A stretch of DNA of 47,773 nucleotides from a virus. Location of the stretch: positions 1 through 47,773 of the IMG/VR virus record IMGVR_UViG_3300027896_000067; one strand, written 5' to 3'. Shown here piece after piece: positions 24,923 through 31,493 of the stretch (position 1 is its first letter; every line of letters starts with the position of its first letter). The notes under the pieces were generated by a model. It was given only the letters and a program-made list of their open reading frames with translations. It ran no database searches and was not told where the DNA came from. The position numbers and the translations under genes are program-made.

Positions 24923-25162
24923 TCACTTGATCCCATCTTTCTTGTAAAGATTGACGACCAATTTCACCTTTAACTCTTCGATCTCAATATGACTGTCACA
25001 TTTCGGGCAAACCACAAAAGCGTTGAAAGTATCGATGTTGGGTCTATTTATCTGTTTCAAGAGTGCTTCTGCTACCTCTTTTCCAGAGAATTCATAGGTC
25101 ATCCTCATTACCGGATCATGCCCGTTCCAATGATAATTGCATGCAACGTTAGTTATTTCCAT
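24923..25162 (-). CDS. Small CxxC protein
   Basis: 79 aa with CPKCDSH in the middle, a possible zinc site, and a beta-rich rest. Located between tRNA genes, unknown function. Confidence 0.55.
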   Translation of the reverse strand: MEITNVACNYHWNGHDPVMRMTYEFSGKEVAEALLKQINRPNIDTFNAFVVCPKCDSHIEIEELKVKLVVNLYKKDGIK

Positions 25163-25238
25163 GTTAACTCATTCCGGATTATCAGTCGCAGCGACCAGTG
25201 CATTCTAACCTTTCCGTATAAATGTGAAAGGTTACAGT

Positions 25239-25394
25239 TCATGTAGAAGCATCTACCGCTTCCATCTCCCTTTTTAGCTCGTCGAGCCGCAATTCTTCTC
25301 GTATAGATTGCCAAATAGCTATACGTTCAGCACCAGGTTCTTCCCGGTTTAATCTCTCTATTATGAGATCTACCTTTTCGACTTCACTCACCAT
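25239..25394 (-). CDS. Small charged helical protein
   Basis: 51 aa from ATG at 25394 with GAGGTG upstream. Mainly Glu/Arg/Leu helix. Follows tRNA-Ser(GGA) in the same direction. No family recognised. Confidence 0.5.
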   Translation of the reverse strand: MVSEVEKVDLIIERLNREEPGAERIAIWQSIREELRLDELKREMEAVDAST

Positions 25395-25409
25395 ATCAAC
25401 ACCTCTTCA

Positions 25410-25495
25410 CGCCGGAGACATGAATCGAACATGTAAGGTCTCTTTCGAGGCCACAGGATTTCCAATCCTGCGCAGTTCCGTTGTGCCACTCCGGC
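25410..25495 (-). tRNA. tRNA-Ser (anticodon GGA)
   Basis: Class II tRNA: acceptor GCCGGAG/CTCCGGC, anticodon arm CAGGA-TTGGAAA-TCCTG, long variable arm, T-loop TTCGATT, discriminator G as expected for Ser. Confidence 0.85.
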
Positions 25496-25524
25496 AAAAA
25501 AATTTATTTCGGGTCGCCCACTAT

Positions 25525-25893
25525 TTATGCATACGCATTCGGATGGGCGTTCACGTAGGCACTCACTTGATCCGCGAGACTTGGTAGGTCTGCTGAAACC
25601 GGCATTCCTGTCGCTGGATCAAACTGCATGTCTGCGATGGTCTCTAGGCCTAGCTTCGCATTTTTCTTGTAACCGGGGAACCCCGGGCTGTAGTTGTTAT
25701 ACCCCAAGAACGCTTCCTGTTGTTCACTCATTCCTGGTCCTGGATCCAGGAATAATATTCTTTCGGGGGAATATATCGACCCGATTCCCATTTTCTCGAA
25801 ACTCGTACCACTTAGTTGCACTGCGTCCATCGCATTGACGCTTACAACCATTGCCAGAGCAATAATAGCTCCTAGAACTAATTTTCCCAACAT
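25525..25893 (-). CDS. Small secreted protein
   Basis: 122 aa with a signal peptide (LVLGAIIALAMVVSVNAMD; cleavage likely after NAM or VNA). The mature part is Pro/Gly-rich. Would act at or outside the cell membrane. Unknown function. Confidence 0.6.
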   Translation of the reverse strand: MLGKLVLGAIIALAMVVSVNAMDAVQLSGTSFEKMGIGSIYSPERILFLDPGPGMSEQQEAFLGYNNYSPGFPGYKKNAKLGLETIADMQFDPATGMPVSADLPSLADQVSAYVNAHPNAYA

Positions 25894-25919
25894 TTAATGC
25901 CTCCAAATCTTCTTATGAC

Positions 25920-26300
25920 TCACACAATGTCTGTGCAAGTCCTTCTCTCAAATCTCTGAACATTCCTTATGTCGTGCAGACGATTACCCGCGTGCTTGAT
26001 GCAACTCATGATCGTGTTCCAATCCTCTACCCCGAAAACCTTCCCGGGGAATATCTTCACGACATCAGTTGCGGCTTCTGGATCGTCTGGCTCATGAAGG
26101 ACAATCACACCGGTTGAACCGGGTCGACCGTCTCTCCTTCTCGAATTTATCCGGAATAAGCAATCCCCACCGCGTAAATATTCTCGAGGCAAACAGCCTC
26201 GCGGTAGGACGCCTTCGATTCTCCGGATCTTATACGCAACCACAGTGCTCGTATTCTGAGTTTCTATGGTTATCGGATCTTTCTCGAAGATCATACTCAT
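25920..26300 (-). CDS. Early protein of unknown function
   Basis: 126 aa, basic, Arg-rich, no recognised family. GAGGTG precedes the ATG, and an early promoter lies about 44 nt upstream, giving a short leader. Confidence 0.6.
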   Translation of the reverse strand: MSMIFEKDPITIETQNTSTVVAYKIRRIEGVLPRGCLPREYLRGGDCLFRINSRRRDGRPGSTGVIVLHEPDDPEAATDVVKIFPGKVFGVEDWNTIMSCIKHAGNRLHDIRNVQRFERRTCTDIV

Positions 26301-26338
26301 CGTAGCACCTCTTTGCTACCTATACTGTACACACTAGT

Positions 26339-26358
26339 CGTATAAATAGTTATTGGTT
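26339..26358 (-). promoter_or_regulatory. Early BRE/TATA promoter
   Basis: Minus strand ACCAATAACTATTTATAC; it overlaps the last codons of the upstream membrane-protein gene. Confidence 0.62.
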
Positions 26359-26571
26359 GTCGCGCACTGCGGCTGTAGCCGCTGCGCTTCCGATCCTATT
26401 ACCTATGTACACGCCTGCTCCTGTAGATGCTAAACCGAGCCATATACCCGCGTGAATGTTGTCTGGTGACCATATAGTGATATAGAAGGCCATCAGAATC
26501 AACATAGTCGCGATGAATAGGTTCTTCTCCGCTTCGATGAAGTCGGAAAGACGTTTTAACGAAAACTGCAT
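26350..26571 (-). CDS. Small two-helix membrane protein
   Basis: 73 aa with two hydrophobic stretches (residues about 18-34 and 43-64, the second Gly-rich). Lies 40 nt after the Ro60 vWA gene. Holin-like size, function unknown. Confidence 0.55.
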   Translation of the reverse strand: MQFSLKRLSDFIEAEKNLFIATMLILMAFYITIWSPDNIHAGIWLGLASTGAGVYIGNRIGSAAATAAVRDNQ

Positions 26572-26611
26572 AAAATACCTCTTTAATTACAAAACATCTA
26601 ACCCAAAAAAG

Positions 26612-27625
26612 TTAGAGCGAGATCTTCTGGATCTCGTCTATTGCGGTTGTGCCCTTTTCGAGCAAACTGACCATCTCGATAGTTCTGTCGCTCCATCCTG
26701 CCACGTTCCTGGCCGACGGTAGTTTCTCGGAAACAGTCGACAGACCATAACCTCTTAGGTCCACATTATACAAGCGACTCTTCGGGAACATCTGATGGTA
26801 TTTCATCCAGGAAACGGCGAATCCGCCCTCTCTGTAACCATATTCCTCGTAGAGAACCATGTCAGTGAGGAAAATGACCCTATCCGCTTCATACTGTTCT
26901 CTGATCATGTCGTCGAGTACCAGGTGACCGTAAGTTGCACCGCCCGGCGCGTCAAACTCGTAGGCATTCCTCAATATGCCCTTATCCGGTAGATTCAACC
27001 ACTTCTGCGTGGTATCGAAGGTCACGGTTCTGCTCTTATCGCATATCCGCCTGGACATCATTCCGAGCATCATCGCGATACTTGATGCAGATACTGTTGA
27101 CTTGTTTGCGATTACACCGCTCATACTACCCGACGTGTCTATCGCGATTACCGACGTTCCTGGTAGTTTCGGCACGTTATCTATCGATATCTTGACAGCC
27201 TCTTCCATGGCTTCGTTGATGTCCGAGATGTCATGTTTCGTGTTTATGTTTCTGATCTCGGTATATGCAGATAGATATCTGAACGGAAGAACCATAGAAT
27301 GAATGATTGCTTCCTTATCTTTGAGCATGGAGCAGAGTAGGGATACGTCTTCGCTTGTTACGTCGTCGGCTGTGAGGCAATTTCGTAAATTTCTAAGGAT
27401 CGCAAAATAGTTGTTGGTCTTACCGTCCTTATGAAATACCTGATTGATCACTTGCGACCAGTTCATCTTTCCCGTTGATCTCATGACTTCCCATGTATCG
27501 GGAGAAGCGAGTGTTCCATCGATTAGTTGGGACCAGGTACGTGCTTGTAGATCGTCTTTTGGTTTCGGATGCGTCATGAAGAGTACGTCTTTGAGCTTAA
27601 CCTCTCCATCTTTACTTGCTGACAT
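26612..27625 (-). CDS. Ro60 C-terminal fragment: end of TROVE domain plus vWA domain
   Basis: 337 aa. The N-terminus EVKLKDVLFMTHPKPKD matches the middle of the TROVE domain of Ro60. The vWA domain starts near residue 157 with an intact MIDAS motif DTSGSMSG. Together with the 28429-28941 gene it makes about 507 aa, the normal Ro60 length. Ro60 binds misfolded RNAs and Y RNAs. Its ATG overlaps the nuclease stop (TAATG), so it can be made by reinitiation. Confidence 0.85.
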   Translation of the reverse strand: MSASKDGEVKLKDVLFMTHPKPKDDLQARTWSQLIDGTLASPDTWEVMRSTGKMNWSQVINQVFHKDGKTNNYFAILRNLRNCLTADDVTSEDVSLLCSMLKDKEAIIHSMVLPFRYLSAYTEIRNINTKHDISDINEAMEEAVKISIDNVPKLPGTSVIAIDTSGSMSGVIANKSTVSASSIAMMLGMMSRRICDKSRTVTFDTTQKWLNLPDKGILRNAYEFDAPGGATYGHLVLDDMIREQYEADRVIFLTDMVLYEEYGYREGGFAVSWMKYHQMFPKSRLYNVDLRGYGLSTVSEKLPSARNVAGWSDRTIEMVSLLEKGTTAIDEIQKISL

Positions 27626-28425
27626 TAATTATCAACTCCATTTCTATTTCTCCTATATTTGGCATGACACTTTGCACACAACGTTTTACCATTAGAAACA
27701 TCAAATGCAAGTTCAGGATATTCATCCGATGGTTTAACGTGGTGCGCATGTAGCATATGACTGAACTTCTCAGGCATGCTGCCACAATCTTGGCACGTGT
27801 AGTCGTCTCTTTCTATAACCAACTTTCTCCACAACTTGGCTTCAGGAGACATTGCATTCTTATAACCTTCTGGAGAGATACCACCTTGCCAATTCCAGTG
27901 ATCTGATCCAGATACTCCCCAGGTTACGATATCTGGATCGGTCAATTTAGTCAATCCCTTTCCTGTAGGGATCATCTCGCCGGATGCGTATTGTTCCTTC
28001 CTGGTTCTGCTTATTTTCGCCCTGACATCATCACGTTTCGCGGGATTAAGATCCCCAACGAAATGTTTTCCAATGTTGGCACACCACTCAGGAGTACGTT
28101 CGATGGAACTAGATATCTCAGACCTAGTCCTAGCAACTAAGTTGTATTCCTTCATTCTATTGCAGATTGTCTGAGCAGAGCATCCGAAGGCTATGGCTAT
28201 ATCACCATATGTCATTTTTTCTACGCGGTAGAGTTCCTTTAAGATGTCTTCTTCTATTGTCACCTTAAATTCTGATCTTGACTCCTTAAATCCGAATTCG
28301 AATAATCTGCTATTGATGGTATCGCAACTACAACCATAAATCTCTGCGATTTTATCAATAGACAGACCTTGGTACATATAAAATTCTTCCAATTCTTCAA
28401 CTGGAATATTTATGAACGGGGGCAT
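27625..28425 (-). CDS. HNH homing-type endonuclease inserted in the Ro60 gene
   Basis: 266 aa. Two helix-turn-helix-like segments (residues about 15-45 and 60-90), a NUMOD3-like region, HWNWQGG, and an HNH domain (CQDCG...HAHHVKP...LCAKCHAKYRRN) with zinc Cys pairs. The frame fills almost the entire insertion between the two Ro60 parts, leaving only 6 nt before it. Hence a free-standing homing gene, not an obvious intron. It is in the same frame as the upstream part, separated by TAA-AGT. Confidence 0.82.
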   Translation of the reverse strand: MPPFINIPVEELEEFYMYQGLSIDKIAEIYGCSCDTINSRLFEFGFKESRSEFKVTIEEDILKELYRVEKMTYGDIAIAFGCSAQTICNRMKEYNLVARTRSEISSSIERTPEWCANIGKHFVGDLNPAKRDDVRAKISRTRKEQYASGEMIPTGKGLTKLTDPDIVTWGVSGSDHWNWQGGISPEGYKNAMSPEAKLWRKLVIERDDYTCQDCGSMPEKFSHMLHAHHVKPSDEYPELAFDVSNGKTLCAKCHAKYRRNRNGVDN

Positions 28426-28428
28426 ACT

Positions 28429-28941
28429 TTATGCCTTCGCAAGTCTATATGCATCAAACTTTGGAAAGGCAAGCGCAATACCATTCTTGATTGCCATAGG
28501 AAGTTTTGTTTTCCTGTCTGTAACTTTATTGCGTGCTAACTGATAGGCAATCAACTCGGTCATATCTGAAGGACGTTTAATACAACGTGCTATATACTTT
28601 CTGATATTCGGAACCTTTCCCGGGGCCTGATTTGCTGTTTCTGCGAGTAACAGGGTCGTTACCGAGCGCAGATACAGTTTTTCTCTGGTGTAGACGGCTA
28701 GCTTCAACACGAACTCCGGGTCCGTCTTCAGGACTCTGGAAACCGCGTTCAATAGACCAGCATCTGCTGTCTTTCCATCTTCGTAATACTTGTTCTCCCC
28801 CACAAGCGCAGATGCAACTCTGGTATAGAGTTCCAACTTGTCACTCATCTTGTAAGCGATGCCACCCTCGGCATTTACTGTTGCTGTTGGGTCATTTGCC
28901 GCTGCACTGCGCAACGTTTGAGGTGTATTAAACTTGCTCAT
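28429..28941 (-). CDS. Ro60 N-terminal fragment (TROVE domain)
   Basis: 170 aa. Matches the first HEAT-like repeats of the TROVE domain (LLNAVSRVLKTDPEFVLKLAVYTREKLYLRSVTTLLLAE). It stops after FDAYRLAKA; Ro60 continues at this point with ...GxVKLRDVLF, found at the start of the 26612-27625 gene. The two parts may assemble after translation. The non-coding RNA locus lies immediately upstream. Confidence 0.83.
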   Translation of the reverse strand: MSKFNTPQTLRSAAANDPTATVNAEGGIAYKMSDKLELYTRVASALVGENKYYEDGKTADAGLLNAVSRVLKTDPEFVLKLAVYTREKLYLRSVTTLLLAETANQAPGKVPNIRKYIARCIKRPSDMTELIAYQLARNKVTDRKTKLPMAIKNGIALAFPKFDAYRLAKA

Positions 28942-29064
28942 TCACAACCTCTGAAAATAAATACGGCCTATTCTTACCCGGTTATTTGGCCGTCGTCCTG
29001 GCAGATTCCAAGGTACAGGACGTTGTTCAATGAACGTAAGGGTGATCAGGCGCGATCGCGATTA

Positions 29065-29188
29065 CACGCAACCTTTGTCAAAGTTTTCATCGAAGTATGC
29101 GATCACTACACAACCCAGGTACAAGTGTACCTCGTTCATTCTGGCTGTACGATTTTATGTGCTCGTGCACACAATTTCGCGTTGCGTG
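29065..29188 (-). ncRNA. Structured RNA element with closing helix, next to Ro60
   Basis: CACGCAAC and GTTGCGTG close a domain of 124 nt. Inside are TGTGC-ACGA-GCACA and GGTACA-CT-TGTACC hairpins and a motif copy (29092-29112). Same size as the tRNA-like elements upstream, but without a T-arm. Confidence 0.45.
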
Positions 29189-29189
29189 A

Positions 29190-29317
29190 AGGTCCCGAGG
29201 AGACTCGAACTCCTATCAGCCGATTAACAGTCGAAGTAACCAAGAACTGCGCAGCGACTTTAATCGAGTACATGCGCTCTCGGAAATTTTCTGCTCTCCC
29301 AATTGAGCTACAGGACC
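29190..29317 (-). tRNA. tRNA-like element, probably tRNA-Asn (GTT) with an insert of about 56 nt
   Basis: Acceptor GGTCCTG/CGGGACC, D-arm GCTC-AATTGGGA-GAGC, T-arm AGGAG-TTCGAGT-CTCCT. Removing about 56 nt after position 27 gives anticodon arm GTCGA-CTGTTAA-TCGGC with anticodon GTT. The insert holds a helix GCGCA/TGCGC and one 21-nt motif. The discriminator would be T, unusual for Asn. It could instead be a tRNA-like Y RNA. Confidence 0.5.
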
Positions 29318-29322
29318 AATTG

Positions 29323-29417
29323 CGCTGACGGTCCGATTCCAACGGACTAACCTTCCCAATGGGTTTTGAGACCCTGAGTCGGCCCTAGGAACGCATCGCA
29401 CTGCGCAAGCCGTCAGC
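29323..29417 (-). ncRNA. tRNA-like element of uncertain identity
   Basis: An 8-bp acceptor-like helix (GCTGACGG/CCGTCAGC) and a T-arm-like hairpin GTCCG-TTGGAAT-CGGAC, but no normal D-arm or 7-nt anticodon loop (CTCAAA region only). Contains TTGCGCAG-like sequence as in the motif family. May be a decayed tRNA or a tRNA mimic. Confidence 0.4.
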
Positions 29418-29427
29418 AATTATTATT

Positions 29428-29502
29428 CCGCAGATCCTGCTATCAGCCCGGTTATCCGTCTTTACCCGGTCTTGTTACTGCGTCTTAGCGGTGCTTCTGC
29501 GG
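29428..29502 (-). ncRNA. Structured RNA domain closed by CCGCAGA/TCTGCGG
   Basis: A perfect 7-bp helix spans 75 nt; an inner CCGG...CCGG stem encloses GTAAAGACGGATAA. No known family assigned. Confidence 0.4.
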
Positions 29503-29513
29503 GGCATTATACA

Positions 29514-29666
29514 CCGGCGGAATTGAGGCTCTTTCACCACGTCTTGTCCCCGCCCTTCTCCACCTGTCGCGGTTACGTGGTTCCGGCTCCGATTAAGCCC
29601 TATCCTGCTGTTGAATCAGCTCAGTAGTGGAGCTACTTTGCCTCTGTCGCGTAGGGGCACCGCCAG
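29514..29666 (-). ncRNA. Structured RNA domain closed by CTGGCGG/CCGCCGG
   Basis: A 7-bp closing helix (one G-T pair) spans 153 nt, with inner helices GAGGC/GCCTC and AACCACGT/ACGTGGT. GC-rich compared with its surroundings, typical of a functional RNA. A TATA-like CTATATAG lies just upstream near 29675. Confidence 0.45.
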
Positions 29667-29760
29667 TAATCTATATAGTTTAAGTTAGACTATAGTTTTT
29701 TTTAAACGCGCCAACAAACATTCAAGACACATGGCCTTTATTCCACGAGATCCACTGTTA

Positions 29761-29778
29761 AGAAGGATTTGTCCTTCT
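29761..29778 (-). terminator. Hairpin inside the non-coding locus
   Basis: AGAAGGA and TCCTTCT pair perfectly around a 4-nt loop; may separate RNA units. Confidence 0.35.
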
Positions 29779-29824
29779 CTTTGACTGCATTTGTAACACT
29801 TCATCTAACCTCATGATTATAATA

Positions 29825-29910
29825 GTGGGAGATCAAGCGAGTAGACGAACGGGCTTTCGCCCAAGGCAGATTCAGTATCAGCGAAGTACGTCTTTCTCTA
29901 CGCATCCCAC
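29825..29910 (-). ncRNA. Structured RNA element with GNRA hairpin
   Basis: GTGGGA/TCCCAC closes 86 nt; GTAG/CTAC pairs inside; GGGC-GAAA-GCCC forms a GNRA tetraloop. It carries a motif copy (29883-29904). The tail CGCTTGATCTCC recurs near 30095-30106. Confidence 0.45.
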
Positions 29911-29948
29911 AGGGAGGTGTTGTTTATGTGACGCTGCTTAGGCGTCAA

Positions 29949-30084
29949 TGGCGGCGTTCGGATTTGAACCGAAATCGCAGTCTCCAAGGGACGAAGTATC
30001 TCCCAACTACGCACCACTTGTATAAGTGAGGTCAGACGCCAGGAGCACATTTATGCAGGCTAATCCAGGTTACCCCACGCCGCC
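29949..30084 (-). tRNA. tRNA-like element, possibly tRNA-Pro, with a long insert
   Basis: Acceptor GGCGGCG/CGCCGCC, D-arm-like GGGTAACCTGG (typical of archaeal tRNA-Pro), T-arm TTCGG-TTCAAAT-CCGAA, discriminator A. About 60-65 nt of extra sequence replaces the normal anticodon arm and contains a CACTT/AAGTG hairpin and one 21-nt motif. TTGG before AGACTGC may supply anticodon TGG, but I could not close a clean anticodon stem. Confidence 0.45.
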
Positions 30085-30091
30085 AAATATA

Positions 30092-30240
30092 TTCAGGAGA
30101 TCAAGCGAAAGGAGAGGTGTTTCTTTTCGAGAGAAGTATCTCCATTCTGCACAGCCTGATTGTTATCTTATTCATTGGAGATTAGTCTGACAGGGAGTTT
30201 TTCTGTCCATGAAGGTCGGAAGTAACCCTATCAACCGCAA
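30092..30240 (-). ncRNA. Structured segment with two motif copies
   Basis: Contains motif copies at 30133-30153 and 30219-30239 and hairpin GACAG...CTGTC. The downstream GGAGAT can pair with ATCTCC on either side, suggesting alternative folds. GACTAATCTC is shared with the insert of the tRNA-Lys-like element. Confidence 0.4.
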
Positions 30241-30307
30241 CCAACGAACATACATTTCAACACTTGGTCGAAAGCATTTACGTACTTAGGCTAGCACGTA
30301 AATAGCA

Positions 30308-30440
30308 TGCCGGGACCCGGAGTTGAACCGGTCGAAGAGCTTGGGGATGAAGTATCACGGGACTGCACAACAAATTTGTATTGAGATTAGTCGCCTCGTG
30401 CATTTTCAAGAGGCTCTAGTGCGCCGTACACCAACCCGGC
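30308..30440 (-). tRNA. tRNA-Lys (anticodon CTT) with an intron of about 60 nt
   Basis: Acceptor GCCGGG/CCCGGC, D-arm GTGT...GCAC, anticodon stem AGAGC/GCTCT with CTCTT on the 5' side and AA on the 3' side of the insert, T-loop TTCAACT, discriminator A. The insert sits at the usual archaeal intron place in the anticodon loop and contains TGCAC/GTGCA and one 21-nt motif. Confidence 0.6.
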
Positions 30441-30523
30441 AAAGTGCGCGTGAGTCTTTCCACAAACTGATTTTAACCAACTCGCTACTCACTCACGCGC
30501 AATACCATGTTAATAACGTTCTA

Positions 30524-30541
30524 GTATATAAAGCTTTTGGT
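30524..30541 (-). promoter_or_regulatory. Early BRE/TATA promoter of the non-coding RNA locus
   Basis: Minus strand ACCAAAAGCTTTATATAC; predicted start near 30503, upstream of the tRNA-Lys element. Confidence 0.68.
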
Positions 30542-30554
30542 CGGACCATTTTTA

Positions 30555-30746
30555 TCATTCACTCTTATTATCGTATAGCTTATTATAGCAGTTTTTGCAG
30601 TACTTCCGTCTCGTTAGAACTTTCCCGACTTTCCGGGAACTGCCGTCGTGTTTTGTCACCGTCTCTTCATAATACGTTCCTGATAACGCTTCACCGCAGT
30701 CATAACATTGATGCAACTCACCACCCCTTTCACTGTATTTTGCCAT
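30555..30746 (-). CDS. Small zinc-ribbon protein
   Basis: 63 aa with CYDCG and CKNCY, a two-CxxC zinc ribbon (DksA/TraR-like spacing is not evident). The ATG lies inside the last unit of pentamer array 4, so the array itself is the 5' leader. Function unknown. Confidence 0.6.
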   Translation of the reverse strand: MAKYSERGGELHQCYDCGEALSGTYYEETVTKHDGSSRKVGKVLTRRKYCKNCYNKLYDNKSE

Positions 30747-30812
30747 ACCCTACCTAACCTCGCCCCACCATACTCTACCGCAACATACCGAACCTCGCCT
30801 TACCTCACCACA
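30743..30812 (-). repeat. Degenerate pentanucleotide array 4, GGYNN on the minus strand
   Basis: Fourteen 5-nt units in one phase (CCATA, CCCTA, CCTAA, CCTCG ... CCACA on the plus strand); only CTCTA and ACATA deviate. The start codon of the next gene falls within the last unit. Confidence 0.8.
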
Positions 30813-30821
30813 CATATCAGA

Positions 30822-30844
30822 GTCTCTTACTGTTATTCAGAGAC
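30822..30844 (-). terminator. Hairpin upstream of pentamer array 4
   Basis: GTCTC/GAGAC stem with loop TGAATAACAGTAA. Same stem and similar flanks as the hairpin before array 1. Confidence 0.4.
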
Positions 30845-30857
30845 CTCTCAAATTAGG

Positions 30858-31454
30858 TCACTTTGTACAACCGATGCTTGCAATAGCTTCTTTGGATACC
30901 ATAGCTGGTCCATAAGAAGTCTGTAACTTAATGTGGTTGGGAACGATCTTAACTACCTTACCATATACTATTTGGTCGGAGTTCTTAATCATGATTTTGA
31001 CGTCCAACCCGACAAACATATTATAGATACTATCTGCATCTGGGTATTTCGTTTCCCGCAGAAACGCATGGTCTATTTTGCTGATTCTAGGTGCAATCTT
31101 CACTATATGATCTGGCACAGAAGGTGCGCTCTGCTCCATAAGATCGCAGCACGCCTCGCACACTCCATTACGCAAGTCAGAAACGTTCTTTATAGCTAGG
31201 CATATATCACAGACGTCAGTTTCTAAGGACGCTCCGGTTTTTCCATAAATGAATTGCTGGGATCCAGGTACTCGTTCCTTAGATATGTAGCCGCACTCTA
31301 CCAACTTTGTGAGATAGCGATGAACTTTCCGACAAGAAGATGGAGATGCAGTCCCAAATATAGCAAACGAGATATCACTTATCGTAAACTTCATCATAGA
31401 TGTGGTAATTAAATTGGATATTTCAGATTCTATGTCGTTTTCCATTTCGATCAC
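30858..31454 (-). CDS. Winged-helix DNA-binding protein with zinc site
   Basis: 198 aa. Residues about 10-65 form a wHTH (FTISDISFAIFG...KVHRYLTKLVECGYI); residues 80-105 hold CDIC...CEACC, a zinc site; the C-terminal 60 residues look like a small beta-barrel. Probably a transcription regulator. GTG at 31454 (or ATG at 31445) fits a leaderless mRNA from the promoter just upstream. Confidence 0.65.
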   Translation of the reverse strand: MIEMENDIESEISNLITTSMMKFTISDISFAIFGTASPSSCRKVHRYLTKLVECGYISKERVPGSQQFIYGKTGASLETDVCDICLAIKNVSDLRNGVCEACCDLMEQSAPSVPDHIVKIAPRISKIDHAFLRETKYPDADSIYNMFVGLDVKIMIKNSDQIVYGKVVKIVPNHIKLQTSYGPAMVSKEAIASIGCTK

Positions 31455-31475
31455 ACTATCTCATGAAACATTCTG

Positions 31476-31493
31476 GTATTTATAGTTTTTGGT
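31476..31493 (-). promoter_or_regulatory. Early BRE/TATA promoter overlapping a tRNA 3' end
   Basis: Minus strand ACCAAAAACTATAAATAC. The ACCA of the BRE is also the CCA end of the tRNA-like fragment next to it. Confidence 0.62.

Larger units (their letters stand above)
29092..30369 (-). repeat. Seven-copy RNA motif TGYGYAG-N8-TACTTC
   Basis: Minus-strand copies at 29092-29112, 29233-29253, 29883-29904, 29993-30013, 30133-30153, 30219-30239 and 30349-30369. Six are exactly 21 nt and one is 22; the copy at 30219 has TGCGGTT as left half. Most are directly preceded by a small hairpin. Three lie in inserts of tRNA-like elements. The reverse complement reads GAAGTA, in several copies inside GNCGAAG. 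Confidence 0.7.
28942..30523 (-). other. Non-coding locus of structured and tRNA-like RNAs upstream of Ro60
   Basis: No convincing protein gene in about 1.6 kb. The minus strand holds four tRNA-like elements, several helices of 6-8 bp closing domains of 75-150 nt, a GGGC-GAAA-GCCC tetraloop hairpin, and seven copies of a 21-22-nt motif. T-arm orientation, the promoter at 30524-30541 and the Ro60 gene all point to minus-strand transcription. Bacterial Ro60 genes often lie beside their Y RNAs, some with tRNA-like parts, so a Y-RNA role is a reasonable hypothesis. Confidence 0.6.

Noticed and set aside
27625-28425. Intein or group I intron in Ro60
   Set aside because: A stop codon precedes the nuclease frame, so no intein. 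The insert has only about 15 nt outside the frame, so a self-splicing RNA is unlikely though not excluded.
26612-28941. Ro60 split as a sequencing error or simple frameshift
   Set aside because: A full 266-codon nuclease gene separates the two parts and both ends have orderly stop/start overlaps.
29092-29112. Y RNAs encoded on the plus strand because of the GNCGAAG-like reverse complement
   Set aside because: T-arms, tRNA ends, the promoter and the Ro60 gene all favour minus-strand transcription. Kept only as an open point.
28918-29328. A 136-codon plus-strand frame in the RNA locus
   Set aside because: It runs through a tRNA-like gene and several RNA helices, with no start signal.
29428-29666. 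RNase P RNA or SRP RNA
   Set aside because: GAGGCAAAG and AACCGGGCTGATAG look loosely like RNase P conserved regions, but they do not form the expected central helix, and no SRP helix-8 sequence is present.
20621-30812. Pentamer arrays as CRISPR or simple slippage repeats
   Set aside because: There is no repeat-spacer layout, and the units vary freely at two to three positions while keeping phase, so neither CRISPR nor recent slippage fits.
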